Below are positions 35,586 through 43,439 of a stretch of DNA of 64,000 bases, piece after piece. The stretch spans positions 8,042 to 72,041 of the forward strand of contig DKIJ01000039.1 of assembly GCA_002454195.1 (NCBI GenBank), written 5' to 3'. The first letter of the stretch is position 1. Each line of letters opens with the position of its first letter. A program made the position numbers and the translations under genes. The DNA comes from Flavobacterium sp. UBA6721 (GTDB taxonomy: Bacteria; Bacteroidota; Bacteroidia; Flavobacteriales; Flavobacteriaceae). The notes beneath the pieces are model-generated. The model had not been told where the DNA came from. It worked only from the letters and a program-made list of their open reading frames with translations, and searched no databases.

Positions 35586-36761
35586 ATGAATTATATACTT
35601 TTTGATGGTCCTGCTCGTAATGCCTTGCTGCCATTTACTTTTACCCGTCCAGTTGCGGATATTCTAATAGGAATTATACCCATTCGTCAAAAATGGGAAC
35701 GTTATCTGGGGTCTACAATTACTACATTGACGGAGGAATATTTATCTGAAAAATATCCAATGGTAGAATTAGAAGAAAATGTAATGATCAACGCTTCTTT
35801 TTTACCTAATGAGATTTTAGCTGAAATGGTTTCGAATTTAGAGCCTAATCAAGCGATTTTTAAAGGAGATGAGGTCATTGCTTTCTATACTAATGATAGT
35901 CAAGAGGAAGTGGATTTTGACACCTATGAGATTATAGATTATTCTGAAGATTGCATTACGGTTAAAAATACATGGGATATTTTTTCAAAAAACGGTGAGG
36001 CTATTCGCGAGGATTTTGAGTTTTTGACAGAAGATAGAAAATCACAGCCTATTCCAAGTAGTGTGAATGTTATTGCAGCAGAAAATATTTTTATTGAAGA
36101 AGGAGCAAAGTTGGAATTTGTGACTTTAAATGCTTCTACAGGACCTATTTATATTGGTAAAAATACTGAGATCATGGAAGGTTCTGTGATCCGTGGGCCT
36201 TTTGCTTTGTGCGAAGGGGCAGGGGTAAAACTCGCTACTAAAGTCTATGGAGCTACTACTGTTGGTCCGTATTCTAAAATTGGGGGAGAAGTGAATAATT
36301 CGGTTTTATTTGGTTATTCTAACAAAGGGCATGACGGATTTTTAGGGAATTCCGTTTTAGGAGAATGGTGTAATATTGGTGCAGATAGTAACAATTCCAA
36401 CCTTAAAAATAATTATGAAGAAGTGAGATTGTGGAGTTACGAAACCGAAGGTTTTGCTAAAACCGGCTTGCAATTTTGTGGTTTAATGATGGGTGATCAT
36501 AGCAAGTGTGGTATCAATACTATGTTCAATACAGGAACAGTAGTAGGGGTGAGTGCTAATATTTTTGGTAGTGGTTTCCCTCGTAATTTTGTACCGAGTT
36601 TTTCATGGGGTGGTGCCGCTGGATTTACAACTTATACAACAAGTAAAGCTTTTGCTACGGCTAGGTTAGTCATGAGTCGTAGGAATGTTGATTTTGACGA
36701 AAAAGAACAAGCTATTTTAGAACACGTTTTTGAGGAAACCAAAAAGTGGCGAAAGGAATAA
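35586..36761 (+). CDS. GlmU-family putative sugar nucleotidyltransferase
   Basis: A 391-residue protein with a degenerate nucleotidyltransferase N-terminal half (opening NYILFDGPARNALLPFTFTR) and a left-handed beta-helix C-terminal half with hexapeptide repeats (IYIGKNTEIMEGSVIRGPFA, IGADSNNSNL, MGDHSKCGINTMFNTG). The classical GlmU N-terminal GxGTRM loop is absent, so it is a GlmU-like paralogue, probably a sugar-1-phosphate uridylyl- or acyltransferase. Its last 149 residues have a second copy, about 90 percent identical, in the chimeric gene at 43440-43922. Confidence 0.85.
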   Translation: MNYILFDGPARNALLPFTFTRPVADILIGIIPIRQKWERYLGSTITTLTEEYLSEKYPMVELEENVMINASFLPNEILAEMVSNLEPNQAIFKGDEVIAFYTNDSQEEVDFDTYEIIDYSEDCITVKNTWDIFSKNGEAIREDFEFLTEDRKSQPIPSSVNVIAAENIFIEEGAKLEFVTLNASTGPIYIGKNTEIMEGSVIRGPFALCEGAGVKLATKVYGATTVGPYSKIGGEVNNSVLFGYSNKGHDGFLGNSVLGEWCNIGADSNNSNLKNNYEEVRLWSYETEGFAKTGLQFCGLMMGDHSKCGINTMFNTGTVVGVSANIFGSGFPRNFVPSFSWGGAAGFTTYTTSKAFATARLVMSRRNVDFDEKEQAILEHVFEETKKWRKE

Positions 36762-36775
36762 CTTCATCTTATACT

Positions 36776-36810
36776 AAAAAAAACTCGCAGTAATTGATGC
36801 GAGTTTTTTA
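36776..36810. terminator. bidirectional intrinsic terminator
   Basis: AAACTCGC pairs with GCGAGTTT around a 10-nt loop, with A-run left and T-run right. It separates the GlmU-like gene from the convergent Kelch-winged-helix gene. Confidence 0.85.
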
Positions 36811-36811
36811 T

Positions 36812-38188
36812 TTATTTCACCCTAATAAAATTATCTTTTAGTTTGATTTCTTTCATTCGTTTGTCGTTGGGACTTCTTCGATAAATGAGAATATCTTTCT
36901 CTGTACTTTCTGTTATAAAAAGTAGTTTAGTCATGAGACTAGCCAGAGCGACTTCTCTTCGTTTTACCACGGTGGTAAAATTATCTATCTGAACTTCATT
37001 TTCATACAAATGATTCAATTCATTAAGCGGAATAAAACGTTGTCTGTTTTGAACCAGATAGTCTAGGATGCGCAACTCTGCCTCTTCAAATGTATCTAGT
37101 AGTTTCCCTTTGTAATAATAATTGTCTTCATCTGTTTTAAATGTGATGCCATTAAAGGGTTTGAAATTTGGTTTTCTTTTATTGAAATAGAAACTTACAC
37201 CCAATACGCCTAAAATGCCTAATATAGTTGTTAAAATAGTGGAAGCCTCCATGTTTTGATACCAAGGTAATATAAACACTTGTTGGTCGACCTGTTTGCC
37301 TAAAAATTCTTGTAATGGAGTGCGAAATACATTCTTAGAGCCATCTGCATATTTATTGATGTAAACCACTTCAGTTGATTTTGAATCAAAATAGGGTTGA
37401 ATTACATTTTTTAGTTCTCCTTTGAAAGTAGTTAATGTGTTGTTTTTAATATCTATTTCATACACATTATTGTATTCTAATGCGGGAATAATATACAATT
37501 TGTCATGGGCTATAAAAGAGGTTGAATTTCCATCTTTAGAATTGAGATTAATTGAAGTGTTAAATTTTCCAAATTCTGACCATTTCATTGTTGGCAGATG
37601 AAGTTTGTAAACAATAGGTTTGCAAGCTTTTGTTTGTAAAAAATGGTCAGGATCTTTTTCATAACCACTAAAAATATAGAGATTGCTTTGTAAAATGATT
37701 CCATAACTAATATGTCTTGGGCTTGGAGAGGTTCCAAAAGTTTCTATTTCACCCCATTCTTTAGTTTTAAAACTATATTTGGTTAGTATGTTTTTAAATG
37801 TAAATAGCCCATAACCTCCCCAAAAAAATACATTATTATTGTAAACAAATGGTACTGCCCCGTATTGATTTTTATGTAAAAATGATTTGTCAATTCTTAC
37901 AATTGAATCGTTACGCCATTCTAGTACAGCGCCACAACCGTGATACACCATATAGTTTTTATCTTTTACTGTAATAGGAATGTAATACTGTAACTTTTCT
38001 AAATAGGAACTATGTCGAAATGACTTTTTTGCAAACGGATTTCCTTTGTAAACTATTGAATCATTAAGTATTAAAACCGGTTGAGAGGATTTTGCTTCTT
38101 TAAAAAGTAAATGCTCATCCGTTCTTGATATGGATTGTGCTTTGCAGATACTAACAGCAATGAAGAAAATTAATATGTATCGAATCAT
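36812..38188 (-). CDS. membrane-bound Kelch-like sensor with cytoplasmic winged-helix domain
   Basis: A 458-residue protein from ATG 38188 (MIRYILIFFIAVSICKAQ, a signal peptide). A frame extension to TTG 38239 exists, but that TTG is part of a -7 box (TAAATTTG, 38237-38244) and is not translated. Residues 20-305 show Kelch/galactose-oxidase-type strands (VFFWGGYG, LYIFSGYE, YIIPALEYNNVYEID). A single membrane segment lies at about 315-335. The last 110 residues look like a winged helix (FEEAELRILDYLVQN, then a helix with FTTVVKRREVALASLMTK). It looks like a one-component membrane regulator with an outside propeller. Confidence 0.6.
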   Translation of the reverse strand: MIRYILIFFIAVSICKAQSISRTDEHLLFKEAKSSQPVLILNDSIVYKGNPFAKKSFRHSSYLEKLQYYIPITVKDKNYMVYHGCGAVLEWRNDSIVRIDKSFLHKNQYGAVPFVYNNNVFFWGGYGLFTFKNILTKYSFKTKEWGEIETFGTSPSPRHISYGIILQSNLYIFSGYEKDPDHFLQTKACKPIVYKLHLPTMKWSEFGKFNTSINLNSKDGNSTSFIAHDKLYIIPALEYNNVYEIDIKNNTLTTFKGELKNVIQPYFDSKSTEVVYINKYADGSKNVFRTPLQEFLGKQVDQQVFILPWYQNMEASTILTTILGILGVLGVSFYFNKRKPNFKPFNGITFKTDEDNYYYKGKLLDTFEEAELRILDYLVQNRQRFIPLNELNHLYENEVQIDNFTTVVKRREVALASLMTKLLFITESTEKDILIYRRSPNDKRMKEIKLKDNFIRVK

Positions 38189-38236
38189 AGTAGAAAAGAG
38201 TGTTGGGGATAATGCTCTAAAGTAAGATTTATTTTT

Positions 38237-38244
38237 CAAATTTA
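38237..38244 (-). promoter_or_regulatory. -7 promoter box of the Kelch-winged-helix gene
   Basis: Reverse strand TAAATTTG, 48 nt upstream of ATG 38188; it rules out the TTG it contains as a start codon. Confidence 0.55.
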
Positions 38245-38370
38245 GTTATTAAAGTGTAGATTTTTTTCCCCGTTTTGCTACAAATTAAGGAATACAAATG
38301 TCTGTTTTAATTCCAATTTTTGTATTCAATTTAGTGTTGGTAAATTACATTTCTTCCTTCATAAATAATT

Positions 38371-39021
38371 TTATATCTTATCTTCAAATACGATTTTCAA
38401 TTCTTTGGAAATCACTTTTTCTCCCTCTCCTAGAGAAGCCCTAATGAAGATAGTAACTTTTTCTCCGATAAAATCAGAAAAAAAAACCATTTGTTGTTTT
38501 GGACTGTAAGTATATTTAGAATAGGTAGCAAAATAGCTAGAATAGGCCGGATGATTCACATCAACATTTGGGTTTTTATTTATTTCATATCCTGCTAAAT
38601 TCATGATGCTGTATTGTTTTATTAATTGCGGGAAAGTATAGGTTTGATAGCCCACAGGGATAGGAGTAGTCATTAATCTATCTGCAAAGTCTCCTCTATA
38701 GGAATACACCGCATACCGCCAACTAACAATACCGGGTATGTAAAAGTAATCGGAATCATACGCTACTTCAATTAAGGGAACTCTATTAATTACATATAGA
38801 GGGTTTAATATTGGTATAGAACCTTTGACGGTAAAATACCCCAAACCGCTATACTCAACATGCCACACTCCCTGAGTATCAATATAACTACCAGGAGAGA
38901 CATCAGTATCAATCCAAAACTGAACATCTTCGTTTGGATTCAGTAAAACATCTGGTTTAGAGGGTTCTGAATCACACCCAAATAATGTAAAGAGGCAAAT
39001 GATTAAAACTATTTTGTGCAT
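38371..39021 (-). CDS. hypothetical lipoprotein
   Basis: A 216-residue lipoprotein with signal ending LFGC (Cys16). The mature part is rich in Tyr, Ser and Pro, and beta-rich, with WIDTDVSPGSYIDTQGVWHVEY, IPGIVSWRYAVYSYRGDF and FFSDFIGEKVTIFIRASL. I do not recognise the family. It lies on the same strand as, and 180 nt upstream of, the Kelch-winged-helix gene. It may be a surface partner, but this is only from position. Confidence 0.6.
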   Translation of the reverse strand: MHKIVLIICLFTLFGCDSEPSKPDVLLNPNEDVQFWIDTDVSPGSYIDTQGVWHVEYSGLGYFTVKGSIPILNPLYVINRVPLIEVAYDSDYFYIPGIVSWRYAVYSYRGDFADRLMTTPIPVGYQTYTFPQLIKQYSIMNLAGYEINKNPNVDVNHPAYSSYFATYSKYTYSPKQQMVFFSDFIGEKVTIFIRASLGEGEKVISKELKIVFEDKI

Positions 39022-39233
39022 ACGATGTATTGTTGCTTTGTTTTATATAATTATTTTTGTTATACAAATACGATCCAGAATTCTGGACCGTATTGATAAC
39101 AAAAGTTGATTCGGAATTTCCTTCAAAGCATTGTGATTTTTCTTTTTTCAAAAGGTTTTTATTGCTTCATAGAAAGGAATAAAAGAGTTAATGAAATAAG
39201 TATATTATTTTTCAAATTAGTTTGGTTAAATAG
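39022..39233. other. intergenic region between the lipoprotein and the seven-gene operon
   Basis: About 210 nt of AT-rich sequence. It contains the perfect inverted pair CCAGAATTCTGG at about 39071. No clear T-tract terminator for the operon is seen, nor a good -7 box for the lipoprotein. Confidence 0.4.
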
Positions 39234-39629
39234 TTATCCGTTTAATGGCGGAACTTCTCCAAAATGATCTATATAATTTTTTAACTGTTTTCTTTCCTCT
39301 TCTTTTGCGTCATTTATTACGGGAATAACTTCATACTTGAAAATTAATTTGGTAGTAATCTCGATTAGTTTTGTGTTTTTCGCTATTTTAAAACCTCCTG
39401 AATGATTATTTTGCTTTGTTAAATGATTTTTGGAACCTAAAAAACACTTTAATCGATAAGCTAAATCTCTTTTTTCTGTCGCCCCTATATATACTAAACC
39501 TGTTTGATCTTTATCCAAAAATCTTGAAATTGATATTGGTTTTCCGCCTTCATAGAGGAATAGCTTATATACTCCTTTAACTTGTAGATTAGGGTCTTCA
39601 TTTAAATTGGTTATATTTAATTCTTTCAT
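39234..39629 (-). CDS. GIY-YIG-like nuclease fold protein
   Basis: A 131-residue protein. The GIY-like strand GVYKLFLYEGG (19-29) and the YIG-like strand GLVYIGATEKRDLAYRL (44-60) are followed by a basic loop. Near the C-terminus, AKEEERKQLKNYIDHFGEVPPLNG resembles the conserved Glu helix and closing Pro-Leu-Asn of the fold. It is the last gene of the operon; its ATG overlaps the upstream stop (TAATG). A nicking or single-stranded nuclease activity is possible. The fold call is by motif only. Confidence 0.6.
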   Translation of the reverse strand: MKELNITNLNEDPNLQVKGVYKLFLYEGGKPISISRFLDKDQTGLVYIGATEKRDLAYRLKCFLGSKNHLTKQNNHSGGFKIAKNTKLIEITTKLIFKYEVIPVINDAKEEERKQLKNYIDHFGEVPPLNG

Positions 39630-39829
39630 TATTTGTAAATCACTTCTGTTTCAGTTTCACTTCTACTAAAACCATTTTTAACTAAAACAGTTCCGATTTG
39701 ATTAGAAGTTGGAACGCCTTTGGAATTGTCAAAATATTTGCCATTATTTCTCATCCAATCTTTAACAGAAATATATTTATCGTTTATTTTAACTTTATGT
39801 TTTCGATAAGATCTACGGGTTGATTTCAT
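39629..39829 (-). CDS. small basic hypothetical protein
   Basis: A 66-residue basic protein from ATG 39829 (MKSTRRSYRKHKVKINDKY), preferred over an in-frame ATG 33 nt further up that lies deeper in the preceding gene. It has SVKDWMRNNGKYF and GVPTSNQIGTVLVKNGF, which could be a small DNA-binding helix pair. No recognised family. It overlaps the end of the VanZ-like gene by 17 nt and the start of the GIY-YIG-like gene by one, so it is part of the same transcript. Confidence 0.5.
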   Translation of the reverse strand: MKSTRRSYRKHKVKINDKYISVKDWMRNNGKYFDNSKGVPTSNQIGTVLVKNGFSRSETETEVIYK

Positions 39830-40160
39830 GATTTGTTTTTTTTGATTTTGAAAAAATAACATAATGTGTAATGATACCTAAAATAGAAAATATTATATCT
39901 TCCATATCTACAACCCCTTGAACAAAAAGAGAGTGTATTATTTCAATAATTATTGGCACAATTTTTAACCATTGATTTTTATTATAAAAATCAATTAGAT
40001 ATAAGAATACTATAGCTCCAAAAAAAGAAGAAAGATGCATTACAAAAAAATTGACAGCGTAATTCGTTTTTTGTAATACTTCTATTATAAACCAACAATA
40101 TAATACTGATTGAATTTTTATGTTATAAAACCAAGGCAAATTATTTTGATAAAATCTCAC
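39813..40160 (-). CDS. VanZ-like membrane protein
   Basis: A 115-residue protein with about four hydrophobic segments. The segment PIIIEIIHSLFVQGVVDMEDIIFSILGI follows the VanZ pattern (Glu, then a D-x-x-D pair and a Gly-containing last helix). VanZ-like proteins are small membrane proteins of varied role. The start is GTG at 40160, overlapping the end of the zinc-ribbon gene by 20 nt; the next ATG is at codon 41 and would remove the first segment. Confidence 0.5.
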   Translation of the reverse strand: MRFYQNNLPWFYNIKIQSVLYCWFIIEVLQKTNYAVNFFVMHLSSFFGAIVFLYLIDFYNKNQWLKIVPIIIEIIHSLFVQGVVDMEDIIFSILGIITHYVIFSKSKKTNHEINP

Positions 40161-41028
40161 TTGCGATTATAAAAATTATGATTCCAATAATAATGTATAT
40201 TAAAAGATAATTAGGCTTTAATACTTTAATTTCAGGTTCTTCATATCGAATGTTGTATTTATTAATTAAATCTACAAGTAATTCTCTTTTTCTGATTACA
40301 TCATAAGAGATTAAGATAGCATCACTACTAGACTTAAATTCGTTTTTTTCAAGAATTATCCACTTAATTAAATTTAAATTTGATAAATCTTCAACTATAT
40401 ATTCTAAAAAAGTAGTTTCTTTATCTTCCATAATATCAAATGAGGTCTCCATCAATTCATGATATTTTTTAGCTTTAAGATACATTTCTCTTGAAAAACC
40501 AAGTAAATTTCCATTTGCATCTGTTTTATCTTTAAAAATATTAATTGTATATTTTAACTTAGCAATTAACCCTAAATTATAACCAATAAAGTCAGCAGTT
40601 TCTCTATATGTATTTGATTCTGGGTCATTTTCTTTACTTGCATTTAGATATGTTTTTATTTCCCTTGCGTCAGTATCTGCAATTTTATCATCATTAATGA
40701 AGTTGATATTCAACCAAAAAGAACAAATCGCTTTATTTTCCCATAATGCACCAATATTTGGATCGATCTCTAAAGCTTTATTACAGTAATCATAACCTTC
40801 ACGGTAGTTACCCGCACGCATTGCTTTTTGTAGAATTTCAATAAAATTATTTAAGTTTTCAAGTTTATCATTGGTTAAATTTGAATTTGATACAATAACT
40901 TCTTTAGGTCTTAAAATTTTATTTAATGTACCACAATAATCACAATTGATTTCGTCTTTCCCTTCGAATCCTTTGATAGCTGCCCCACAAGAGGTGCATT
41001 TTAAAGATGCTAATTCTAATTTTGACAT
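40141..41028 (-). CDS. zinc-ribbon protein with TPR-like region and C-terminal membrane anchor
   Basis: A 295-residue protein. It opens with a zinc ribbon: CTSC (11-14) and CDYC (29-32). A TPR-like helix pair with REGYDYCNKALEIDPNIGALWENKA lies near 78-105, followed by a mostly helical charged region. The last 20 residues form one hydrophobic anchor (about 273-292) that leaves the protein cytoplasmic. Zinc ribbon plus membrane anchor is common in genes neighbouring SPFH proteins of the YdjI type. Function unknown. Confidence 0.65.
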   Translation of the reverse strand: MSKLELASLKCTSCGAAIKGFEGKDEINCDYCGTLNKILRPKEVIVSNSNLTNDKLENLNNFIEILQKAMRAGNYREGYDYCNKALEIDPNIGALWENKAICSFWLNINFINDDKIADTDAREIKTYLNASKENDPESNTYRETADFIGYNLGLIAKLKYTINIFKDKTDANGNLLGFSREMYLKAKKYHELMETSFDIMEDKETTFLEYIVEDLSNLNLIKWIILEKNEFKSSSDAILISYDVIRKRELLVDLINKYNIRYEEPEIKVLKPNYLLIYIIIGIIIFIIASEILSK

Positions 41029-41045
41029 ATTTTATTTTTTTAGTA

Positions 41046-41360
41046 TTAATTACAACAATTACAATTTTTAATTTTTGTTTGAGAAATTTTTAATACAAGT
41101 TTCATAAATTCATTTGCTTTAGTAGTATCTTCAAAAGGCCCTAACCATACCCCATTTTTACCAGGTGTGGATGATTTAATTTTACCCGTCCCCCAAGCAC
41201 AATTACCACAGCTTGAATGATGAATTTTAAATGTCCTAACTTTCTCAGTAGGTTTGTTAAAATAAACATAATAACCAATACCTTTATTTAACAAATTAAG
41301 GCCAAGAGTCAATGTGTCTAAAGATTTTTCAAGTCGTTTTAATTCTTCTTTTTTAGGCAT
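41046..41360 (-). CDS. small cysteine-rich protein
   Basis: A 104-residue protein. The first 25 residues are a charged helix. The central part has FKIHHSSCGNCAWGTG (C51, C54), then GKNGVWLGPFEDTTKANEFM, and the tail ends NCNCCN (C100, C102, C103). The His-Ser-Ser-Cys and Gly-x-Trp-x-Gly-Pro-Phe pattern suggests a small conserved metal-binding domain, but I cannot name it. It is separated by 1 nt from the SPFH gene upstream and 17 nt from the zinc-ribbon gene downstream. Confidence 0.55.
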   Translation of the reverse strand: MPKKEELKRLEKSLDTLTLGLNLLNKGIGYYVYFNKPTEKVRTFKIHHSSCGNCAWGTGKIKSSTPGKNGVWLGPFEDTTKANEFMKLVLKISQTKIKNCNCCN

Positions 41361-41361
41361 T

Positions 41362-42315
41362 TTATAATTGTTTTAAAAGTTCTTTTTTCTTTATGTCAAA
41401 TTCCTCCTGCGTTAAAGCCCCTAAATCCAATAACTCTTTTAGATTTTTTAACTTATCGGTTACACTCTCTGTATAATTGGTTTGCATTGCTTGTTGGATC
41501 ATGTTAGGCATGGCTATTCCCATCCCTAATCCTGCACCAAGCCCCATTCCTGCACCGGCATTTCCAGAATTCTTAGCTGCATCACCTAAAGAGTCGGCTA
41601 CTTTTAATTTCATATATTGATCTAAATTTCCAACTGCATTCATGCCGCTTCGGGTATCAATCATAACCTGTACTTCTTCGGGTACCGAAATTGATTGAAT
41701 GTATAAATCGTGAAGGGTCAGACCTAAACCAGCAAAGTCCTCTTGCAATTCAGTTCTAAAAACTAGATTCAAATCGTCCATCATCATAGGAATATCAAAG
41801 ACTGATTTCAGCATCTTTCCAAGGACTACATTCAATTTAGAAATGATGATTCCTCTTAAATAATCTTCAATTACAGCCGTTGTATAAAGCCCCATTGTTC
41901 CTACTACTTTGTTGACAAAGAGCATACTGTCTTGTACTTGTATAGAGAAAGAACCATAAGAACGAAGACGAATCATTTGTAATTCGGTATCTCTAAATAA
42001 AATAGGTTCTTTAGTTCCCCATTTTAAATTTGGAAATAGTTGTTTTCCAATAAAAACAACCTCTGCTCTAAAAGGAGAATCAGGTCCGTATCCAAAGGAA
42101 GTAACCCATTTTCCAATAACAGGAATATTTTGAGTTTTTAATATGTGTCTTCCTGCACCAAATACGTCTAATGCTTTTCCATCTCTAAAAAATATAGCAT
42201 CTTGACTTTCCCTAACGGTAAGTTGGGATCCCCATTTAATTTCAAGGTTGCCACTATCTGGAATACGCTTAACTAATACAGCACCGCTATTATCTAAAAA
42301 TTCTAGAACTTCCAT
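41362..42315 (-). CDS. SPFH domain protein with SHOCT C-terminus (YdjI-like)
   Basis: A 317-residue protein. Residues about 18-225 match the SPFH/band-7 core of the Bacillus YdjI and virion-core-like subgroup (LTVRESQDAIFFRDGKALDVFGAGRH, SYGSFSIQVQDSMLFVN, LYIQSISVPEEVQ). A Gly-Met-rich linker (about 245-275) leads to a SHOCT motif (LKNLKELLDLGALTQEEFDIKK) at the end. There is no membrane segment, so it is cytosolic or peripheral. SPFH proteins scaffold membrane microdomains or stress complexes. It is the second gene of the operon, 2 nt after the first. Confidence 0.8.
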   Translation of the reverse strand: MEVLEFLDNSGAVLVKRIPDSGNLEIKWGSQLTVRESQDAIFFRDGKALDVFGAGRHILKTQNIPVIGKWVTSFGYGPDSPFRAEVVFIGKQLFPNLKWGTKEPILFRDTELQMIRLRSYGSFSIQVQDSMLFVNKVVGTMGLYTTAVIEDYLRGIIISKLNVVLGKMLKSVFDIPMMMDDLNLVFRTELQEDFAGLGLTLHDLYIQSISVPEEVQVMIDTRSGMNAVGNLDQYMKLKVADSLGDAAKNSGNAGAGMGLGAGLGMGIAMPNMIQQAMQTNYTESVTDKLKNLKELLDLGALTQEEFDIKKKELLKQL

Positions 42316-42317
42316 TT

Positions 42318-42800
42318 TTATTTGTGTTGGTTAATAAAGTTTAACCTTTCTACTATTAGTGTTTCAATATCCCTAATTTGCTTCAGAATGAATACCACAC
42401 TTACTATTTCGTCTATTTCTTCCTGAATTGTTTTAGAGATAATTAGTGTTTTTTCGGTAATTTCTAAATCAAAAGAATGTATCACATCCAATTCGTCTTC
42501 TTTTAACTCATTCTCTGAGAAAAAAGAAGATTCGCCATAAGAAGCGTATTTGATTTTAGAATAAAGAGTGTTAAGTAGTTTTCGGATATTTTCCCAATCT
42601 TTTGTTTGTTGAATCTCATTCTTGTTTAAAAGCTCTTTTTGATGGTGAACAATTAAATTTTCTGATTGCTGAATGGAAAGCGCAATAAATTCTCTAGTTT
42701 TTTTATCCGTATTTCTTTTTTCATCACGGATTGTATAACCAGTATAACCAGGAATAAGTCTACCAATTTTATCTAAAAGGTTAGTTTTTCTTTGGGACAT
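42318..42800 (-). CDS. GYxGY-type helical protein, partner of the SPFH gene
   Basis: A 160-residue, mostly helical protein. RLIPGYTGYTIRDEKRNTDKK (14-34) forms a distinctive motif also seen, as LLPGYxGYxxR, in proteins encoded next to SPFH genes in other phyla (from memory, not checked). The rest is amphipathic and coiled-coil-like, ending in a hydrophobic helix around EEIDEIVSVVFILKQIRD. It is the first gene of the seven-gene operon and lies 57 nt downstream of a 13-bp palindrome. Function unknown. Confidence 0.6.
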   Translation of the reverse strand: MSQRKTNLLDKIGRLIPGYTGYTIRDEKRNTDKKTREFIALSIQQSENLIVHHQKELLNKNEIQQTKDWENIRKLLNTLYSKIKYASYGESSFFSENELKEDELDVIHSFDLEITEKTLIISKTIQEEIDEIVSVVFILKQIRDIETLIVERLNFINQHK

Positions 42801-42856
42801 TTATAATTGAATTTCAATTGTCATAAAATTCCTTAAAATCTCTTTAGGGTATAAAA

Positions 42857-42888
42857 CAAATACACGAAACCATACTTTCGTGTATTTG
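42857..42888. promoter_or_regulatory. 13-bp perfect palindrome upstream of the SPFH operon
   Basis: CAAATACACGAAA (42857-42869), six-nt spacer, TTTCGTGTATTTG (42876-42888). There is no T-tract on either side, so it is more likely an operator than a terminator. It sits 57 nt before the first start codon of the operon. Confidence 0.55.
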
Positions 42889-43373
42889 AATTGAATTTAA
42901 AATGTTGTTTTTTAATTCGTTAAGTGTAGTTTTGGTTGTTTAATAAAGAACTACTTGAGGTTACTTTTGAATGGATTTTTATCTATTTTAATAGTAGTTT
43001 TATCTCCATTTGGAGTGCTTCAACTAAAGAAGTTTAAATTTAGTGGGTAGGAAATAAGTGTTGTGCTATTTGATTTCGTACGTTGTTGATTACCGTGATG
43101 CATTCTATTTGGGTAATTTACGAACTTCTTTAATTTAATTTCCGTAGGGACAATACCTATTAGCAGTATAAAGTATTTCTATATCACTTCACTTTGAATA
43201 GCGAAGCGTCTATCTTGTTCTGTATCATTTTTAGTGCTATGTTTCTATGTGGTTAAATAAAATTTCTCGAATCTGCGGTCCGATTGCTTCGTAGTTTTTC
43301 TTCGTATTTGATAATCTTCTTTTTGTTTTACAAAAACTTCATTTAATACATTCAAACAACAATAGATTTGAAT
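42889..43373. other. gene-free region between the SPFH operon and the chimeric gene
   Basis: About 480 nt without a believable gene on either strand. It contains fragments that look like worn intergenic repeats (TCCGTAGGGACAATACC near 43140; AATAGCGAAGCG near 43197). It may be the remains of a former junction. Confidence 0.4.
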
Positions 43374-43381
43374 TATATTTG
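43374..43381 (+). promoter_or_regulatory. -7 promoter box of the chimeric gene
   Basis: TATATTTG followed by CGCC, 58 nt before ATG 43440. The ABC-F gene has a similar box (TATCTTTG followed by CGC) 64 nt before its ATG, so the promoter may be shared ancestry along with the first codons. Confidence 0.5.
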
Positions 43382-43439
43382 CGCCTTCAAAAAGGGGAGG
43401 TTGAATGATCGATTTTCCAATATACAAATCCACTACGCA

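Noticed and set aside
42889..43373. Possible remains of a gene between the SPFH operon and the chimeric gene
   Set aside because: Reading several frames by eye gave only short pieces with many stops and no similarity to the neighbouring genes; treated as repeat-like intergenic sequence.
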